A stretch of 64,000 nt of DNA, from NCBI GenBank assembly GCA_038373885.1, contig JAWZYV010014407.1, positions 62,001 to 126,000 on the forward strand, read 5' to 3'. Within the stretch, counting starts at the first letter, position 1, and the number at the start of each line of letters is the position of its first letter. Positions 22,801 through 37,800 of the stretch are shown here, in pieces. The translations under genes were made by a program, and so were the position numbers. The notes below the pieces were generated by a model. The model was not told the origin of the DNA. It made no database searches and saw only the letters and a program-made list of their open reading frames with translations. The stretch comes from Cheiracanthium punctorium (taxonomy: Eukaryota > Arthropoda > Arachnida > Araneae > Cheiracanthiidae).

Positions 22801-25800
22801 TTGAAAATCGTTTGTGCCATTAAAAAATTTGACTATGTGACATGAAATTATCTCCATACACCTTCTTTAACAATTTAAAAAATTCAGTTGGAGATTTTTT
22901 TTTAATTTCAGGAGGAATTTAATTTAAGTCAAACAAGGATGAAAAACAAACTAAACTAGATAGATGAACAGAATAATGTACCGTATGCACTGGAAAGATC
23001 AAAGTCAACACGATTCCATTTTGACCCCAAAACAAACGGCTACAGGGGTCATTCCATGCCAAATCAACCAGGGGCGTCCACCCCACCTCATCAGATTTGG
23101 ATAAAACTTCATACATGGTATCTTTTGACAAATATAAGAACCCATATTTTTCATTTTGAAGTATTTACATTATTTTGTTTTTATAGCTCTTTGAATATTT
23201 GCCTCATTTGGAAGATTTTACAGAGACACTTTCAAAGCAGAATTACAGATTCATTTACAATTTTGTTCCCATAATTATCATAATTATCATTTGTTCCCAT
23301 AATTATCAAGTTAAATTTCTGAAATTCACAATATTTATACAGAATATGATACAGATTCAGAGTTGCGAACTCTCCTGATTTAGACAGGAGACTCCAGATT
23401 TTTCATTGATCTCCTGCCAACCTGATTTTGGATACTTTCTCCTGATTTTGATAATTTGTTAATTTTCTTCTGATTTTTATCATTCATAACACAGGGTTGC
23501 CAACTTAGGGGGAACAGTTTGAGGAGCACCTATAGGGATTTGGAGGAGTATTTTGCATTTTTACGGAGCAATTCAATAATGGTGGCAGAAGTCACTAAAA
23601 AATAACCACTTTTGTGCATCATGTTTTTATAATTTCAATTTAACCAAAACATGCATCTATAAATGTGTTTAAAAAATGACATTTATTAAAAACTAAAACA
23701 CACTTTGAATATTGTTAACAAGCTAATTTTCAATAAAGTAAATAAAAAACTTTGTAAAAAACGCACATAAGATGTTACAGGTAAGTAGATACGTACGTTT
23801 CGGCCAAAAATTGTTTTGGCCTTCTTCAGTCAAACCTCTTCCTTCTGCTCCGTATGTCGAAGAGCTTTGACTGAGGAAGGCCAACACAATTTTGGGCCGA
23901 AACGTACACATCTACTTACCTGTAACATCTTATGTGTGTTTTTTACAAAGTTTTTTATTTACTTTATTGTTTAACACCAGTATTTTGAGTGTTTTTTCCG
24001 AAGCTAATTTTCATCTACATATACACACCTATAACACAGAATCACACACACACACAAAAAAAAAACCCTCTTTGAATGTTTTTAATGCCTTCCAGATGTA
24101 ACATTAACCCAATGATAGTTGATAAAACTATAACATTTGAAGCATTGTTTGTTTTCATTTGTTAGGATTTAAACTAGTTCTTTACTTTTCTTACGCATGC
24201 TTTTGTCAGAATGCTAAATTTTAAAATTTTAATGTCTTTTTGTTATTTTTGTAAGGTATTGTCTTTAGAATATTATTTGTCTGCATTATTAAATTTATTT
24301 TACTAAAAAATAGGAGGATTTTGAGGGAGGCATAGCCCCCCTCACATAAAAAGTAATTAAATTTTAATAAATCAAAGCTTTATATGTACAAGTAAGCTTG
24401 TAATCTGTTTTTTAAAAAAATTTTTATTAAAAAGGACTAATACTAAAGCTGTTCTGGCATTAATGTATCTAAAGTGAACCTGCTTTGTTTTAATTTTGCA
24501 TTTGAACTTGTTTCGCAGTTTCCACGTGGCAATCTCTTTCCCCTGCTGGAAATTGGAAAATCTGTGCTTCATACAGCACAAAATGCATGATTTTCTGACT
24601 TGCAGGACTTTTTCAACACCTGCCATAATAATTCATATTCTTGTGTCTAAAACACTGTGAATGTTTTCTTTTGGAAAGAGACATTTTAACGAAGATAAGA
24701 CAGTGATAGCCACACTACGACAAACTGATTCACAGCCCCTAGACTGTACCAAATACTATGCGCAGGTACAGTGCATGCGGATTAGAGACAGGAATTTCAT
24801 GTTCATGTCATGAACACTTCCCCCACCCATCTCCCATTTCACTTGAAATACACATGCGTCACTAGAGGAGAAGAGAAAAAAAAAATTCTCAGCGGAAGAG
24901 AAGCGAGCATGCATTGCGAGAAGGAAAAATTTCGCACCGTACTGTACCAAACTTGAATGAAAGCATTCATGGATCAACCAGAAATGCAGAGCTGAACACT
25001 TTCTTTGCAGAGTCTGGGAGTTTTACTGATATTGTGGAGAAACTCGGCAAAATGCAGAGCAGTTGGCAACCCTGATAACATGAAAAATGCGATTTTTAGA
25101 ATTTGAAATCTTTTTTTAAAGTTCCATCATGGCAAGCAATACTGCTCGCTATTTTTTTCCCTTCCTGTAATCTAACTAGTTCCAGAAACCCACACGTATA
25201 AAAAAAGTGCTTAAGTCAATAAAATACAGCCCATTAATCAAACAAATTCAAACATCACTATAACACTGTCTTAAAAGGGTCAGTTAAAAAAAATAATAAT
25301 CAACTTTACTACAGGGTTCGTACGGGTCATTAAAGTCATAAATAACTCATTAATTTTGGTTAGTCATAAAAAGGGCCCTTTAAACTCATTAATTTTGACT
25401 TGCGGTCATAAAATTTGAAAATTTTCATATAAAAATGTGTCGTGATGCCAAATGTGGCAGAACAAATTTCTACTGCGCCGTCGCCAAACATATGGCTTAG
25501 ATATTTTTTCTTCCTGCCGTTCTTCCCGGAGAGGGGGAGAAAGAAAATCCTCCTAAAGGCCCTTTCAGTGATCCAGAGACATGTCGCGGGTCGCTAGCAG
25601 TAGGGTGCCAATAGCGGAACCAATTCTTCAATAGTGTAACAATTTCCTTTAAAAAGGTGGTGATACTCCGGTATTAAACCAACAAAAGATAATTGGGGAC
25701 CGTGAATAATATTGCGATTTCGCACATCCCCCATCTATTGTTCGGTAGAGGACACCCCAAGTGTCGCTGCCAGTCGCAGCTTCCTAACCATGTCAAATTT

Positions 25801-28800
25801 CCCCGTTTAAATACATTTTACCTGCGACATGTCTCTGGATCACTGAAGGGGCCTTTATGCAAATCAATCCTTCCTCCTCCCCCCCCCCCAACCTTCTTCC
25901 TCAACCGCTTCCGTTGTTTGCTCTGCGTCTATTATTGTTGGGATTTTCCTTTCTCCAGTGGTTGTTCCTTTAGGAATGTAGGCCATATCTCGCCAAATAT
26001 CTCTGAGCAGGGTTGTATCAAAATTATTGAAAAGCTGATAAGATAATATGCCGCACAGTGTTATTTGAATTGCTGGTGTTGGTGTACAACCACGTGTTTA
26101 GGAACTCTTAATAAGCGATTGCAAAAAATGCCCGGAAAGTGTGTTTTCAATTCAGCATGTCTGCTGAAAGAACAATATAAAAAATGGCTCGGCTCAGGTT
26201 TTAATTTCTAATTATTTAAACTTGTTTGACTTCATTAATTTATTTTTACGTGGTATTTTATGAATAAAGTCTACTTAAGATTTATTGAACTATTGATTCT
26301 TTCTTTATATTATGCAAAGGTCTTAACAATATTTTATTTCAGCATAATTTTAAAATTATTTGAGCTAACTTCCTACAAGTTTTTAAAGCTTTTTATTATA
26401 TGGTGAGTGTAAATTTCGTATGTGTACAGTATTATAGTGTTTTTACGATTTCATTCACAACTTCGTTTTTATATTATTTATACTTTTCATAGCATAATTT
26501 CATAATGATATTCTAATTTACATTTGAAGTATGCTGACTAAACAAATTGTGTAAAATGTAGTACATATGTAACTAAAAAAATGCGATTTTCTAGGGTCAT
26601 TAAAAACTCATTAATTTCCATTTTTTGAAACCAGTATGAACCCTGTACTAATAACAATGCTTTTCTTTTCAACTTTTTTTTTTCAGGGAGAGGGGGGGGG
26701 GCTGTCACATAATATATAAGCAATACAAAATTTTGCAAAATTGATAAATGTAAAATTTTCTTTTTAAACACAAAAATTTGCAAATCTGCAAATATTTTTG
26801 ATACAATAATCTTCAAAACTGATACAAAAGTAGTTTTTTTTTTTTTTTTTTTTTTTTTAACTCTGCAAAATTGATACAAAATTAGATTTTTTTTCTGATA
26901 CGAAAGGCCTAAACCTCTGTAGCACAACTGAGTTGTCTGATAAAATATTGAAGGCCATTTCAGTAAAACAAAAAACATTTCCTCTCCCATGTACCATAAT
27001 GCTGCATAATTTTCGATTTCAAATGGATGCCAGTATAAGGTACCACTTCGGGACTGATCTCAGTAAATTTGTGCTGCAATTCTTCAGTAGTACACTGGCA
27101 TTCATCATTCTCCTTTATATAATAAAAAATAACTTTTCCATACCATCCTCTGTCTTTTTACTAGCAACTGACCCTCCTCTACTTGTTTAACCTTTTTCTG
27201 GTTTTGATGTGCTTTGTTTCTTGAACCTCATGTAACAATACCAGTGATACCTACTATCTGAACTGATGAGGTCAATGACTTGTGAGACTTTCAGAAACAC
27301 CTCTTCCCCAGAAGAATCTTGTTTGACAGAAGCTGCAGCTGGAACATAGTCAATAAAAATTCCTTCCTTTTTCTCCACTGAACTCTATTTTTTTTTTTTT
27401 GCTTGGGTTTCTGCATTTAGAGGCATGAATATAATTCTGACCACATAGAAAACAATTAGAATTGAAATCAAACCAGAGCCAAGGTATTTTTGTAGAGATA
27501 TCCTCCTGTTGTGGTGGCTTTGCACGTGTGATGTATCTTTCTCGACATTTAGGATGCACTTGGAAGGAGGTTTGAATCCCCCCTTAAACATATCTTTTAC
27601 TCAATCTTGTCTAATTTCATTTCAGTCAATAATCTTATTAATCCGTTTTCTAGTCTGAGAAATAAGTTCTCCATCTTCATCAACACAGGATATCAAAATA
27701 CATATCATGATCTCTTACAACACAAATGCGAACACTAAAGGACTCTTGAGTGAAAATGAATCACAATTAATGGAAAAAATAGTTTGGGACAGTTGAGGCA
27801 ATGTACATTCCTCTTCTTATTTTTGCTTAAAAAAAGATGGTAAAGCCCTCTTTGAACTTATACTGTTATACACAGGGTTGCCACTGGTCAGGGAAAACCT
27901 GGAAAAGGCAGGGAATTTCATTTTGTCAAAAAAAAGTCAGGGAGAAGTCAGGGAAAATTGCAAATTTATGCCCAAAACCTGGAAAATCAGTGTTTGTAAA
28001 TAAACAACGCTTAACCTTACTTTGAGAAGCTAAAAATATTGAAGAACATATGCAAAGTTGGTGCCATAAACATAAAAAATAGCCTGGATTTTTATCACAT
28101 GATGGTCTGGAAAACCTAGAAAAGTCAGGGAATTTTTTTTTAGAAATTGAGTGTGGCAACCCTATATACATCAAAACAGGAAACAGTTATGAAATGGGGT
28201 TGCAATGAATTAGGGAATTTTCATTTGAAAATAGCTTTGGTAAATTTAAAAACTCATCTTTATTTTATAAAATTTACCATGTTTACTTCCTTTTTATATT
28301 CTCTCATTAAAATTGTTTGTAATTTATTTATTATTTTTTTTTAGAACGAGGGGTTGTTTGGGAAGAAACTATCATTTTATTACCTGATAGTGTGCATTAT
28401 GTCTTTTTATCTGCTACTATACCTAATGCAAGACAGTTTGCTGAGTGGATTTGCCATTTGCATCATCAGGTATTTATGAGCTTTACTGGAGTGTATATTA
28501 ATTATTTGTTTCAGTATCGATATTTTTGAAAAATTTGATGATTTGATATTTTTTGTAAATGTTTAATTGCAAAGGAATGAATAGCTATAAAACATTTTTA
28601 TAATTTTTGGTATTGTTAACATCTATTGCATGCCATCAGATCATAATAGAAACAGTAGCAAGTTTAACTTATTAGTAAAATATTTTAAATAAGTTTGTGA
28701 TTCATTAAATCTTATTTTTCCGTTTTATTTAAAGTTGTTGATTATGTAAATTCATTAAAAGTAAATGTAAACTTGAAAATGACCTTAAATTATGTATGTT

Positions 28801-31800
28801 GTAATTTCTAGATATCTTATTGCATTTTATAGAGCAAGATATTTTTCATTTGAACTTGTTCCATATTTTTGACTCAAGCTTCTTGATTTTGATTTATTAT
28901 TTAGTGACCACCTTTTTCTCTCCAAGATAAATGGTGCAGACAGGGGACATATGGGTTAGTTTTTAAAAAGGTCACAATAAACAATACTGATTTGACTGTA
29001 ACTGTGTCCTGGAGTTGTCTCCAAATCAAAAGATAGGCAGTTTAAAATTTTGCCTTTTGTTCGGGCAACCCAAGCAGGATTTTCTTACAATTCGATGTTC
29101 TAGAAACAAAAATTTCCTCATTGCCTTCAGAATCGAAATCTACATCTGGTCTTCGTAAACTTTATAACCTTTCTTTATTATTATTTATTATTGTTCTAAA
29201 TTTTGCTCAGTATAATGAATTAGAAAACATCTTTCAATTTTGATTGGTGTGATAAAACTAATAATCCACTGTGGGCAAACTGGCTAGATACTATTCCCAA
29301 AAGTTTGTATGAAGCTTGCTGTAGATTATCGGTTCCCAGCCGGTGGTTCTCCAGGGGTTTGCAAAAGTAATACCATATTTTTTCAGATTGTAGAAGGAGT
29401 TTCCAAGGGGAAAAAGGTTGGCAACCGCTGTTGTAAATTATGCATGAGAAGTTTTTCATTAAGTAACGTGGTATGCAGAGCCATAGTCAGCCATGAACAA
29501 AGTGCAAAGCTTTAGAATTGATAAATATTGGAATATTGCTCAATTAACAACTAAACAAAATTAAAAAAAAAAAAAAAAAGGCTAAGTGTTACATGAAGTT
29601 TAGCTTTATTTAAATAGGGATGGATGTGAGACGAGACAAACATATTTAACATTCCAATATAGGGATTTTGCAAGACGAGATGAGACAAAGCTTTTTGGCT
29701 GTTTTGCGAGATGCCTATTTTTTGCTTCACATCCATCCTTATATTTAAAGTCCCTTAAATATTAAATATGTTATTGTCTATGCATAGGATGCTTGCTGAG
29801 TTTTACTTGGTACTAACAAATATGGAAGTGTTTACCAGTAGCCTTACATGCTGGCAAGAGCATAAAAAAATATATCTTGAAACTATCAGTCAGTGAAATG
29901 GGCCTAAAAACTCTTTTCAGTAAAGTCTTACATAATTCCTGATCTTTTATAGGTCAAATTGAATATGAAATCATGTTTGATATAAATATAACAGCGGTCA
30001 ACAACAACATAAATTTTTTTGGGGGGTTTCTGTTCTTATGCTTAAATTCTGATTCTAGACATTGAAAAACATAAATTTTCATTTTTACTTCTTAAAGTTT
30101 GCTTTTGACTTATTTACGTCGATAAGTATATTTTTATTTGTTTCATAAACGATAGATGGCAGCACTTTGATTAACCCGAAAGTAAACTGTATTATTATTT
30201 GTAACTCTAATATTGCTTGTAGTATTATTTGTAATATTATTATTTGTTTGTATTATTATTTGCTCATACGAACATAAAAGAAATATTAAAAATATTCACT
30301 TTTAGACATTAATTTCTTATTATTTTACATTTATATGTTATTGTTTATCACAAATCTTGAATAAAAAATACTTTTATATCCAGCAAAAACTTTTCTGATC
30401 ATAATTTAGAATGGAATTATAAAAAAATATATAAAAATCAGTTATTTTTGCCAAAAAATTGAAAAATTGCTTTAATTTCTACAAAAGCAAACTTTATACA
30501 GAAAGACTGAATATTAAATGTTAACTTTCCTAACTCTCCACAGTTTTTTAAAGGTGTGTTTCTTTCCTTTTCAGCCATGTCATGTTGTTTATACTGACTA
30601 CAGACCTGTACCTTTGCAACAGTATATATTTCCAGCTGGTGGAGATGGACTTCATTTGGTTGTGGATGAAAATGTAATTATTTACTTTATTTTATATGTA
30701 TAGTTTGCTAATTTTATTGTGATCATTTTTAAAATTTTTTATTGTTTTGAAAAATAATAGAGAAATGTGTTTTGATTAAAAAAAAAGCAAGGTATATGCT
30801 TACATTTAAAATTTTGTATGAACAATAAAATATTTTAGTGTTAATGGAACTAGAGATTGAATTGTGATCCTGAAGGTGTATTCTATGTGCTTTTTTCTGT
30901 GTGTGCCTTTAAAAAAAGTGATATCCCTATAATCCTATTTGTGCAAATGGCAATTTTTATAATTATGTTTTTCTAATGAAATTTTAAAATTTACATGGAC
31001 TTTTGATGGTCATGGTTTTGTAATCAATCATGGAAACTTGTTTGTTATTCATTATGGTCACTTCTGGATGTATGAATGTAGTTATTTATTCAAAAGATCC
31101 CATGAAATCTACCGTAAAAACCGGGAAAACGGCCGCACCGGCATAAGGGCCGCACCAGTAAAAATGTAAACAAGTGTAAAAATATGCTCACAGAAGGGCC
31201 GCACCAACGTATGAGCCGCATTCGTAAAAATGTAAACAAATGTAAAAATATACCCGCAGAAAGTCCGATCATCGTAATTTATTGAAAATTAATATATACA
31301 TGCAGCATCCATAATCTGGGAACCTATAATCTGGCACTAGTCTCGTTTTTTTTTTTTTTTCCCCTCCCCAAAGGGATCCGGAATCTCAAAATCCGGAACT
31401 TTGAACGCTGATTTTAATTGATGTATGGCTATCTTCATTTTTTTCTTCTTCAATAGATAGATTTTCACCAAATATTTTTCTTTGTTTCGTATTTTGGCCC
31501 TAACATGTCTTTGCCGATCACCATTACTGCCGCAAATATTTGAATCAATGCATTTTCTAATACCGAGATAAAAACAAAAGTAAATACAGCTTGGTTCGCT
31601 TATTACATTTAAATTAATTGCAGTCAAAGGTGCAGTGTAGCTGAATGAAGAATTCAAAGATAATGCGAGTGCTTTCATAGAACATTAATATGTATGAGTT
31701 TTTAAAACGAGACAGCATGTTTACGCATCATCGTAAACACATGGCTTCGGCTCCTTCCGCTTCCAGACACATTGCCTTGTTTCTAGACATCCTGTCACCG

Positions 31801-34800
31801 TGCGAAATCGTCAACTATCGCGGGAAGGAATTCGCCAGCAAGAGGGAAAGGAGGGGGGAATTGGTATGTTTCGACGTAATTAAGAAGCTGTGAAGAGAGT
31901 AAAATTGGGAATAATTCAGCTTGCAAAATAAAACTCTAGGGTACAAACTACGGAGAGTTTTAATAAATTCGATTTTATATCTGAGAGTCAACTGATGAAT
32001 GTGCATATGTTAATTAACCAATTAAACACCGAAAAAAAATGAAACAAGTCGAATTAACCGATGTATTTAATGTAAATACAAAAGCTAATTAGATTCTAAT
32101 AATAATTTAATACACTTATTTTAAATTAGTATTTAAATAAATTTCAGTTACTATTTGTGTTATAATTTATGAAAATGTTCCAAAATCAACGATCTTCTCT
32201 GCTTTATAGTTTTTAGTTTGAATTAAACACTAAATTACATTTGTTCCAGTGTAGGTTAGTATTATTATTATTATTATTTTTTGACGGTTTATATAGCGAT
32301 CGTATGCATATTTTAAGACTACTTTTCATTGATAAATAATATACTGGTCAATAGCACGTGATCGACGATGGTTTTAATGGAAATTTTCAACACATCTGTA
32401 ATTCGGAAAAATCGGTAATCGGTAATCATTGCAGCCGATGCCGGATTATCGGTGCTGCACTGTAATTAAATAAGCAGTACAGTTGGAGGGGGAAAAATAT
32501 CAGATGGGCCGCACCCTGAAAAAGTTTAACTTTTTTTTTCGTATGAGCCGCGGCCCTTCTCCCGATTTTTACAGTAACTGAAATTTGACAATAATTCAGT
32601 ATTTATTTATTTATTTTTGTATTTGCTTAGGGAAATTTCAGAGAAGAAAATTTTAACACAGCAATGAGTGTACTTCAAGTTGCTGGAGGTAATGCAAAAG
32701 GAGATTCGGCAATGAGAGGAAGGAAAGGAGGAATGAAAGGTATGTAATGTGCTCTATAGTCAAACATTCTCATATGGCGTGTGATATTCCTCTCAAATAA
32801 GATGTCACTTAGGTAGGCAATTAAAAGATATTCATCCATGCTTGAATTTTCATTTTTGCTTGTTTACATATTTCCATAAAATTTTGTTTTTATCAATGCT
32901 TTTTTAAATCTAGTTGACATTTCAGTGGTGCACTCACTACTCTTTTGGATTGTTCTAGGGATTAATAAGATTAAATAAAATTGTACTAAATCGATCCAAA
33001 ACAGTATGCTTAAAGAAGTTTTATGATTTAGCGAAATAATTAACACGAATTTGGGAATAACAGAAGCTGGGAGGGAGAAAACCTTTGTAATGGAGGTTTC
33101 TTTCTTTCTTTTTTTTTTTTATTTTGGTGTGTGTTTAAAAATAATTTGTAATTTCAATCCCTAGAGCAAATATCTTGAATAAGCATGCTAGTAGATGAAA
33201 ATTTGTATTAATCATGTATAGACGTGATTATTTTCCTAAGAAAATAATTCTAATTTCTACATATATATATATTAATAGATGCCTTTCTATGCATATGAAA
33301 CTATATGTGAAAAAATATTTTTATTCTGATATTTTTAGATGGTTCTAACTGCTATAAAATTGTGAAAATGATTATGGAACGAAATTTTGCACCAGTTATT
33401 GTCTTTAGTTTTAGTAAGAAAGAATGTGAATCATATGCTATGCAAATGGCAAAACTTGACTTTAACAGTGGTAGGTATTAAATTTTTTTTAATAATAATA
33501 TTTTTCAAACAGATTTGATGACTCTAAAAATAATGAAAATTTTTATTTATTTTGAAAGCTGAAGAGAAACCTTTAGTTGAAGAAGTTTTCAGGAATGCTA
33601 TGGATGTTTTGTCAGATGAAGATAAACAACTTCCTCAGGTAATAATTTGTGATTAAAAGGCATAGTTGTTACATTAATGTAGTTTCTCCCAGTCCACTCC
33701 CCACCCCCTCCTTATTTTTTAAGAAAAAGGTATAATCTATGGAATAAATTAGAACTTTAAGGGAGTTTATGAAGAAGCTGGATATTGTAGTGTATGTTGA
33801 TAAACAGTAAAAGTTCTATAACTTTTTATCTCATTTATGTGTCAACTATTTGTATTAAATATGTTCATTTCACATAGAAGATATAGCAACTCAGATAGAT
33901 AAGTTAACATGGATTAGCATCCACAAATTTTAAGAAGTTGCATTGATCTCTGGAACTGCTGAATCAATTAAAAAAATTCTTTCACTAATAGAAAGCTACA
34001 CTATCCCGGATGGACATAGGCTATATTTTATTTTGCAATGCAAATCAGAAAAATTTTAATTTTATTTCTTATGCGATTTTAGGCATTTTTCTCTCCTATT
34101 ATGTAATAATGCTAATGATTACACTTGGAATAAAAGAATATTTACATTATGGGATAGAGGAGAAAATTTTCTTTTAAAAGCATTTTGTTCTGACTATGTA
34201 ACATAAGTTGCAGATTTTAAAGAATTTTTTAAAGATCACTTTTTGTGAAAGTTTTTGTAAAATAATTTCAAAACTGTTACATCTTTGATTCTATCCGTCA
34301 TAGCTTTTTGAAGCTTTGATAAATGAAGAAACATTCATTTCACCCTCTTTTAAAAGAAAAATAGGAGAAAATATAGATTTGCAGAATGTTTATGAATTTT
34401 TAAGTGAAGAAGGATCTTGAATTCAATAGCTGCTGCTTAAAAATTTTGTTATCATTATTGACATTACGTTTACAGTGGGTTGCCAGATTGCATGCTGGCG
34501 AAAGGGAAGAATAAGTTGCAAAGGTTTGCAATTTTTGATGATTTATTGCCAAGTTTGCTGCCAAAAAATAAGTTCTTTATACTGAATTTAGCTTGGTGAT
34601 ATTTTCCATATTTGGTGAAAAGCTGGCAAACATTATAGTTTATTACACAGGAGAAGTATTACTTCGAATATGCTTGCCAAAGATTGTAAAACAGTTTTAT
34701 TAAGCCATTTTATTATAGATTTTGATTTCAAAGAAGTGTCTTATGGAAAAATGCAATACAAAATAATAAAATTAAAAAATAAAAACATTTATGATCTGTA

Positions 34801-37800
34801 GTTTCTATATATTTTTATTAAATATCATGTAGAAGGTGTAACTGTTCTTGTAGGTGATGAAGATAGGCTCATTTTGTTAGTTCTCTTTGCATAGTGAAAA
34901 GCAAATACAAATTCATAAATTAATATAGTGATATGAAATATTCAGGCATGAAAGTTTGCAGTCTTTTGACTGAATTCAGTCTTTTTTCAACATCATTGAT
35001 GCATTTGAGATTTAGTAATTAAATTAGCTTAATGAGTTTAGTTATACTGAATACAGTGGTACAATGCGTATTAGTTTAATATAATGAATATATATAAAAT
35101 TCATATACATATAGCAGGTAATGTGTTAAATGCATAATAATTTATTTGTTCTGTATGATCCGTTGCAAAGCTAAGGTTTTTTTAGCTGTTTCGTGCTTTC
35201 ATGCCTGTATATTAAACTATATGAAATACTAAATTTGAAAAAACTTACGAGAATCTCCTTTGGGCATTATGTGTTTTTAATAAATGCACGAAGGAGAGTC
35301 ATGAGTTCTCAAAGGAGATACAGTAGTTCAATAGATAACAAAAATTGATATTAATCAGTTCTCTTTGCAAACTTAAAACAAATATATAGTCATGAATAAT
35401 TTGAATACAATGTAATATAACATTTTAAATCTGTAAAGCATATCTGAATATTAAGCTAAAAAATCTGGAGTGCCTCCACTTGACTTTCCGAAAACTTATG
35501 ATTAAAATCATTACCAAGTATTTAAATAAATTTTAATCAATGAATAATTCAGCAAAAATTTCGATTTTTCAGTTTAAGCTCAATCACGTACCGTTTAAAC
35601 GCTAGCAAACTTTCAAGAATTTCCCCATAGGTCATAATAAAAAAGAAATCTTTGTCGTAGCCCTGTAGAAAAACTATTAAGTCCTATACACATAAAAATC
35701 AATACCGGTCTTAGTATGGTGGTTTATGACATATATGCTCAATTTGAGTTCAATCGAATGCCCCGTTTAGGAGCTATCGTGTTCACTCACTCACTCACAT
35801 GCACCCACCCACATGCACACGCACTTAGAGCACAATACCGTCCTACTATATAGTTAGGTAATGTCTGACCATGGTCATGTGCCTTTCTAGAAAATTATGC
35901 CAAAAGTCACCAAGCTGGGTGACTTGTAAGTGTGCATGCATTTAACCCTCATATGTCAAAAACTATTACTCGTAGATTGTTGAAATTTCACGTATAAAAT
36001 TGTTGTAACATCTAGTTGTGCATCTCGGTTTTTGGTTCCAATCTACTGGAGAGTTTATTTACAGGACCACCCAAAAAAATTTCAATATATTAATGTCTAT
36101 GGTCATCTTAAATATATTATGTCTGTAGTCAGTCATTGTTTGGTCCATGCCCAAAATCTCATCATTTGTCATCGACGTTGGTGAGTTTTGCCAAAAATAT
36201 CACCAGATTTGGCATCAAAAATAATTTTGTATTTCCCATAACTCTAAAACTTTTAACTCTAGAATGTTGAAATTTTGTATTTAGAACTATTGTAACTTCT
36301 AACTGTGCTTCTCTTTTTTGATTACAATTGACTGAGTAATTTATTTATGGAGTCATCCAAATGACTTTAAATACATTAAAGTGTATGGATACATTCAATT
36401 CATTTTGAAAGTCAGGTCAATTACTACTTTAGCCACCTCCAAAATCTCGCAAACCACCTCAAGCTTGCCAGCTTCTGACGAAATATCATCAAATGGTCAA
36501 AAACAAATCTTTCAAATTGAACCCAGCTGGGCGATATCGGAAATATTTTTCTAGAAATCGCCAAACCTTACTATGATTGCAGTTTTCTATCCCTTTCAAA
36601 CAAAATAAGTTTAGATTAAGTGTGCCAAAAATATTTTCAGGGTTTCTACAGACCTGGAAAGTCAGGGAATATCAGGGAAATGAGTTTTGGTCCGGGATTT
36701 GGGAAAAAAGTCAGGGAAATGCAAGAAATATTGAATTTTGCGGTAAAATCAAGAAAATATTTGCTGTTTGAACCTAAGTATAGAAATTGTTTTATTTTCA
36801 TTATCTCATTCAACCTTATAAATAATTTTAAAATGTGTTCTTTATGAGCATATCTTGTGCAGTTGAAATATGCTTAATTTTATCCTAAATTATTATCAAA
36901 CATGGTTTTTGTTATAATCCAGTGGTATCAAATAAGATTCTTGTATATATTAATTTAATATTATTATTATTTGTAAGAAAAGGGGGCAAAATATGTAAAT
37001 AATTATTTAAAGGATGTAATGTTATAAATAGAAACACAAAATTCGGGAAACATGCTAGATAAAGTCAGGGAAGAGCGTGATAGATTTCAGGGAAAGTCAG
37101 GGAAGCAAAAGCTGTGAAATCTGTAGAAACCCTGATTTTTGTTTTAATAAACATGCAAGGCATTCATGTGTTGTCCACATCAGATTTTTCATAAGTGTAT
37201 TGAGTTCACGAAGGTGGTATAGTAATTAAAATAGATTAGAATTATTCTGTTGTCATTAACCAGTTCTCTTCCTACAAACTTGAGACAAAAACATGAATTA
37301 TAAGAGATATGGATAAAACAAAAATGTGATACTAAAATTAAAAAATAAAAACAAGGATTATAATCTTTAGGGGATATATATTTTTATTAAATGAAATGAG
37401 ATCTGAAGGAGGCATGGCTGTTTATGTAGATTGCAGAGATTGATTCATTTTGATTAGTTTTCCATACATGGTGGAGGTAGATACATTATTAACAAATGAA
37501 TATGATTCTATATGAAATACTTAATTTGAAAATACCTTACATAATCTCCTTCGGGCATCATGTATTTTTAATAAATGCAGTGAGTTCACGAAGGAGATAC
37601 AGTAGTTCAAGTAGATTACAGAGATTGGTTGATATCAATCTCTCTTCGCAAACTTGATACAAATATCTATTCATAGATAACTTAAGGATTACAATGCAAG
37701 AATTAATGTGCTGTCCACATCAGATTTTTCATGAATGTATTGAGTTAACGAAGGAGATATAATAATTAAAATAGATTAGAATTGGGTTGTCGTTAGCCAG

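Noticed and set aside
26538..26990. 150-aa minus-strand frame
   Set aside because: Lysine runs come from a poly-T tract, and most of the rest is imperfect repeat; no domain.
36577..36847. Overlapping short frames at 36577 and 36620
   Set aside because: Both fall within the 36638-37134 MITE and its repeated GTCAGGGAA text.
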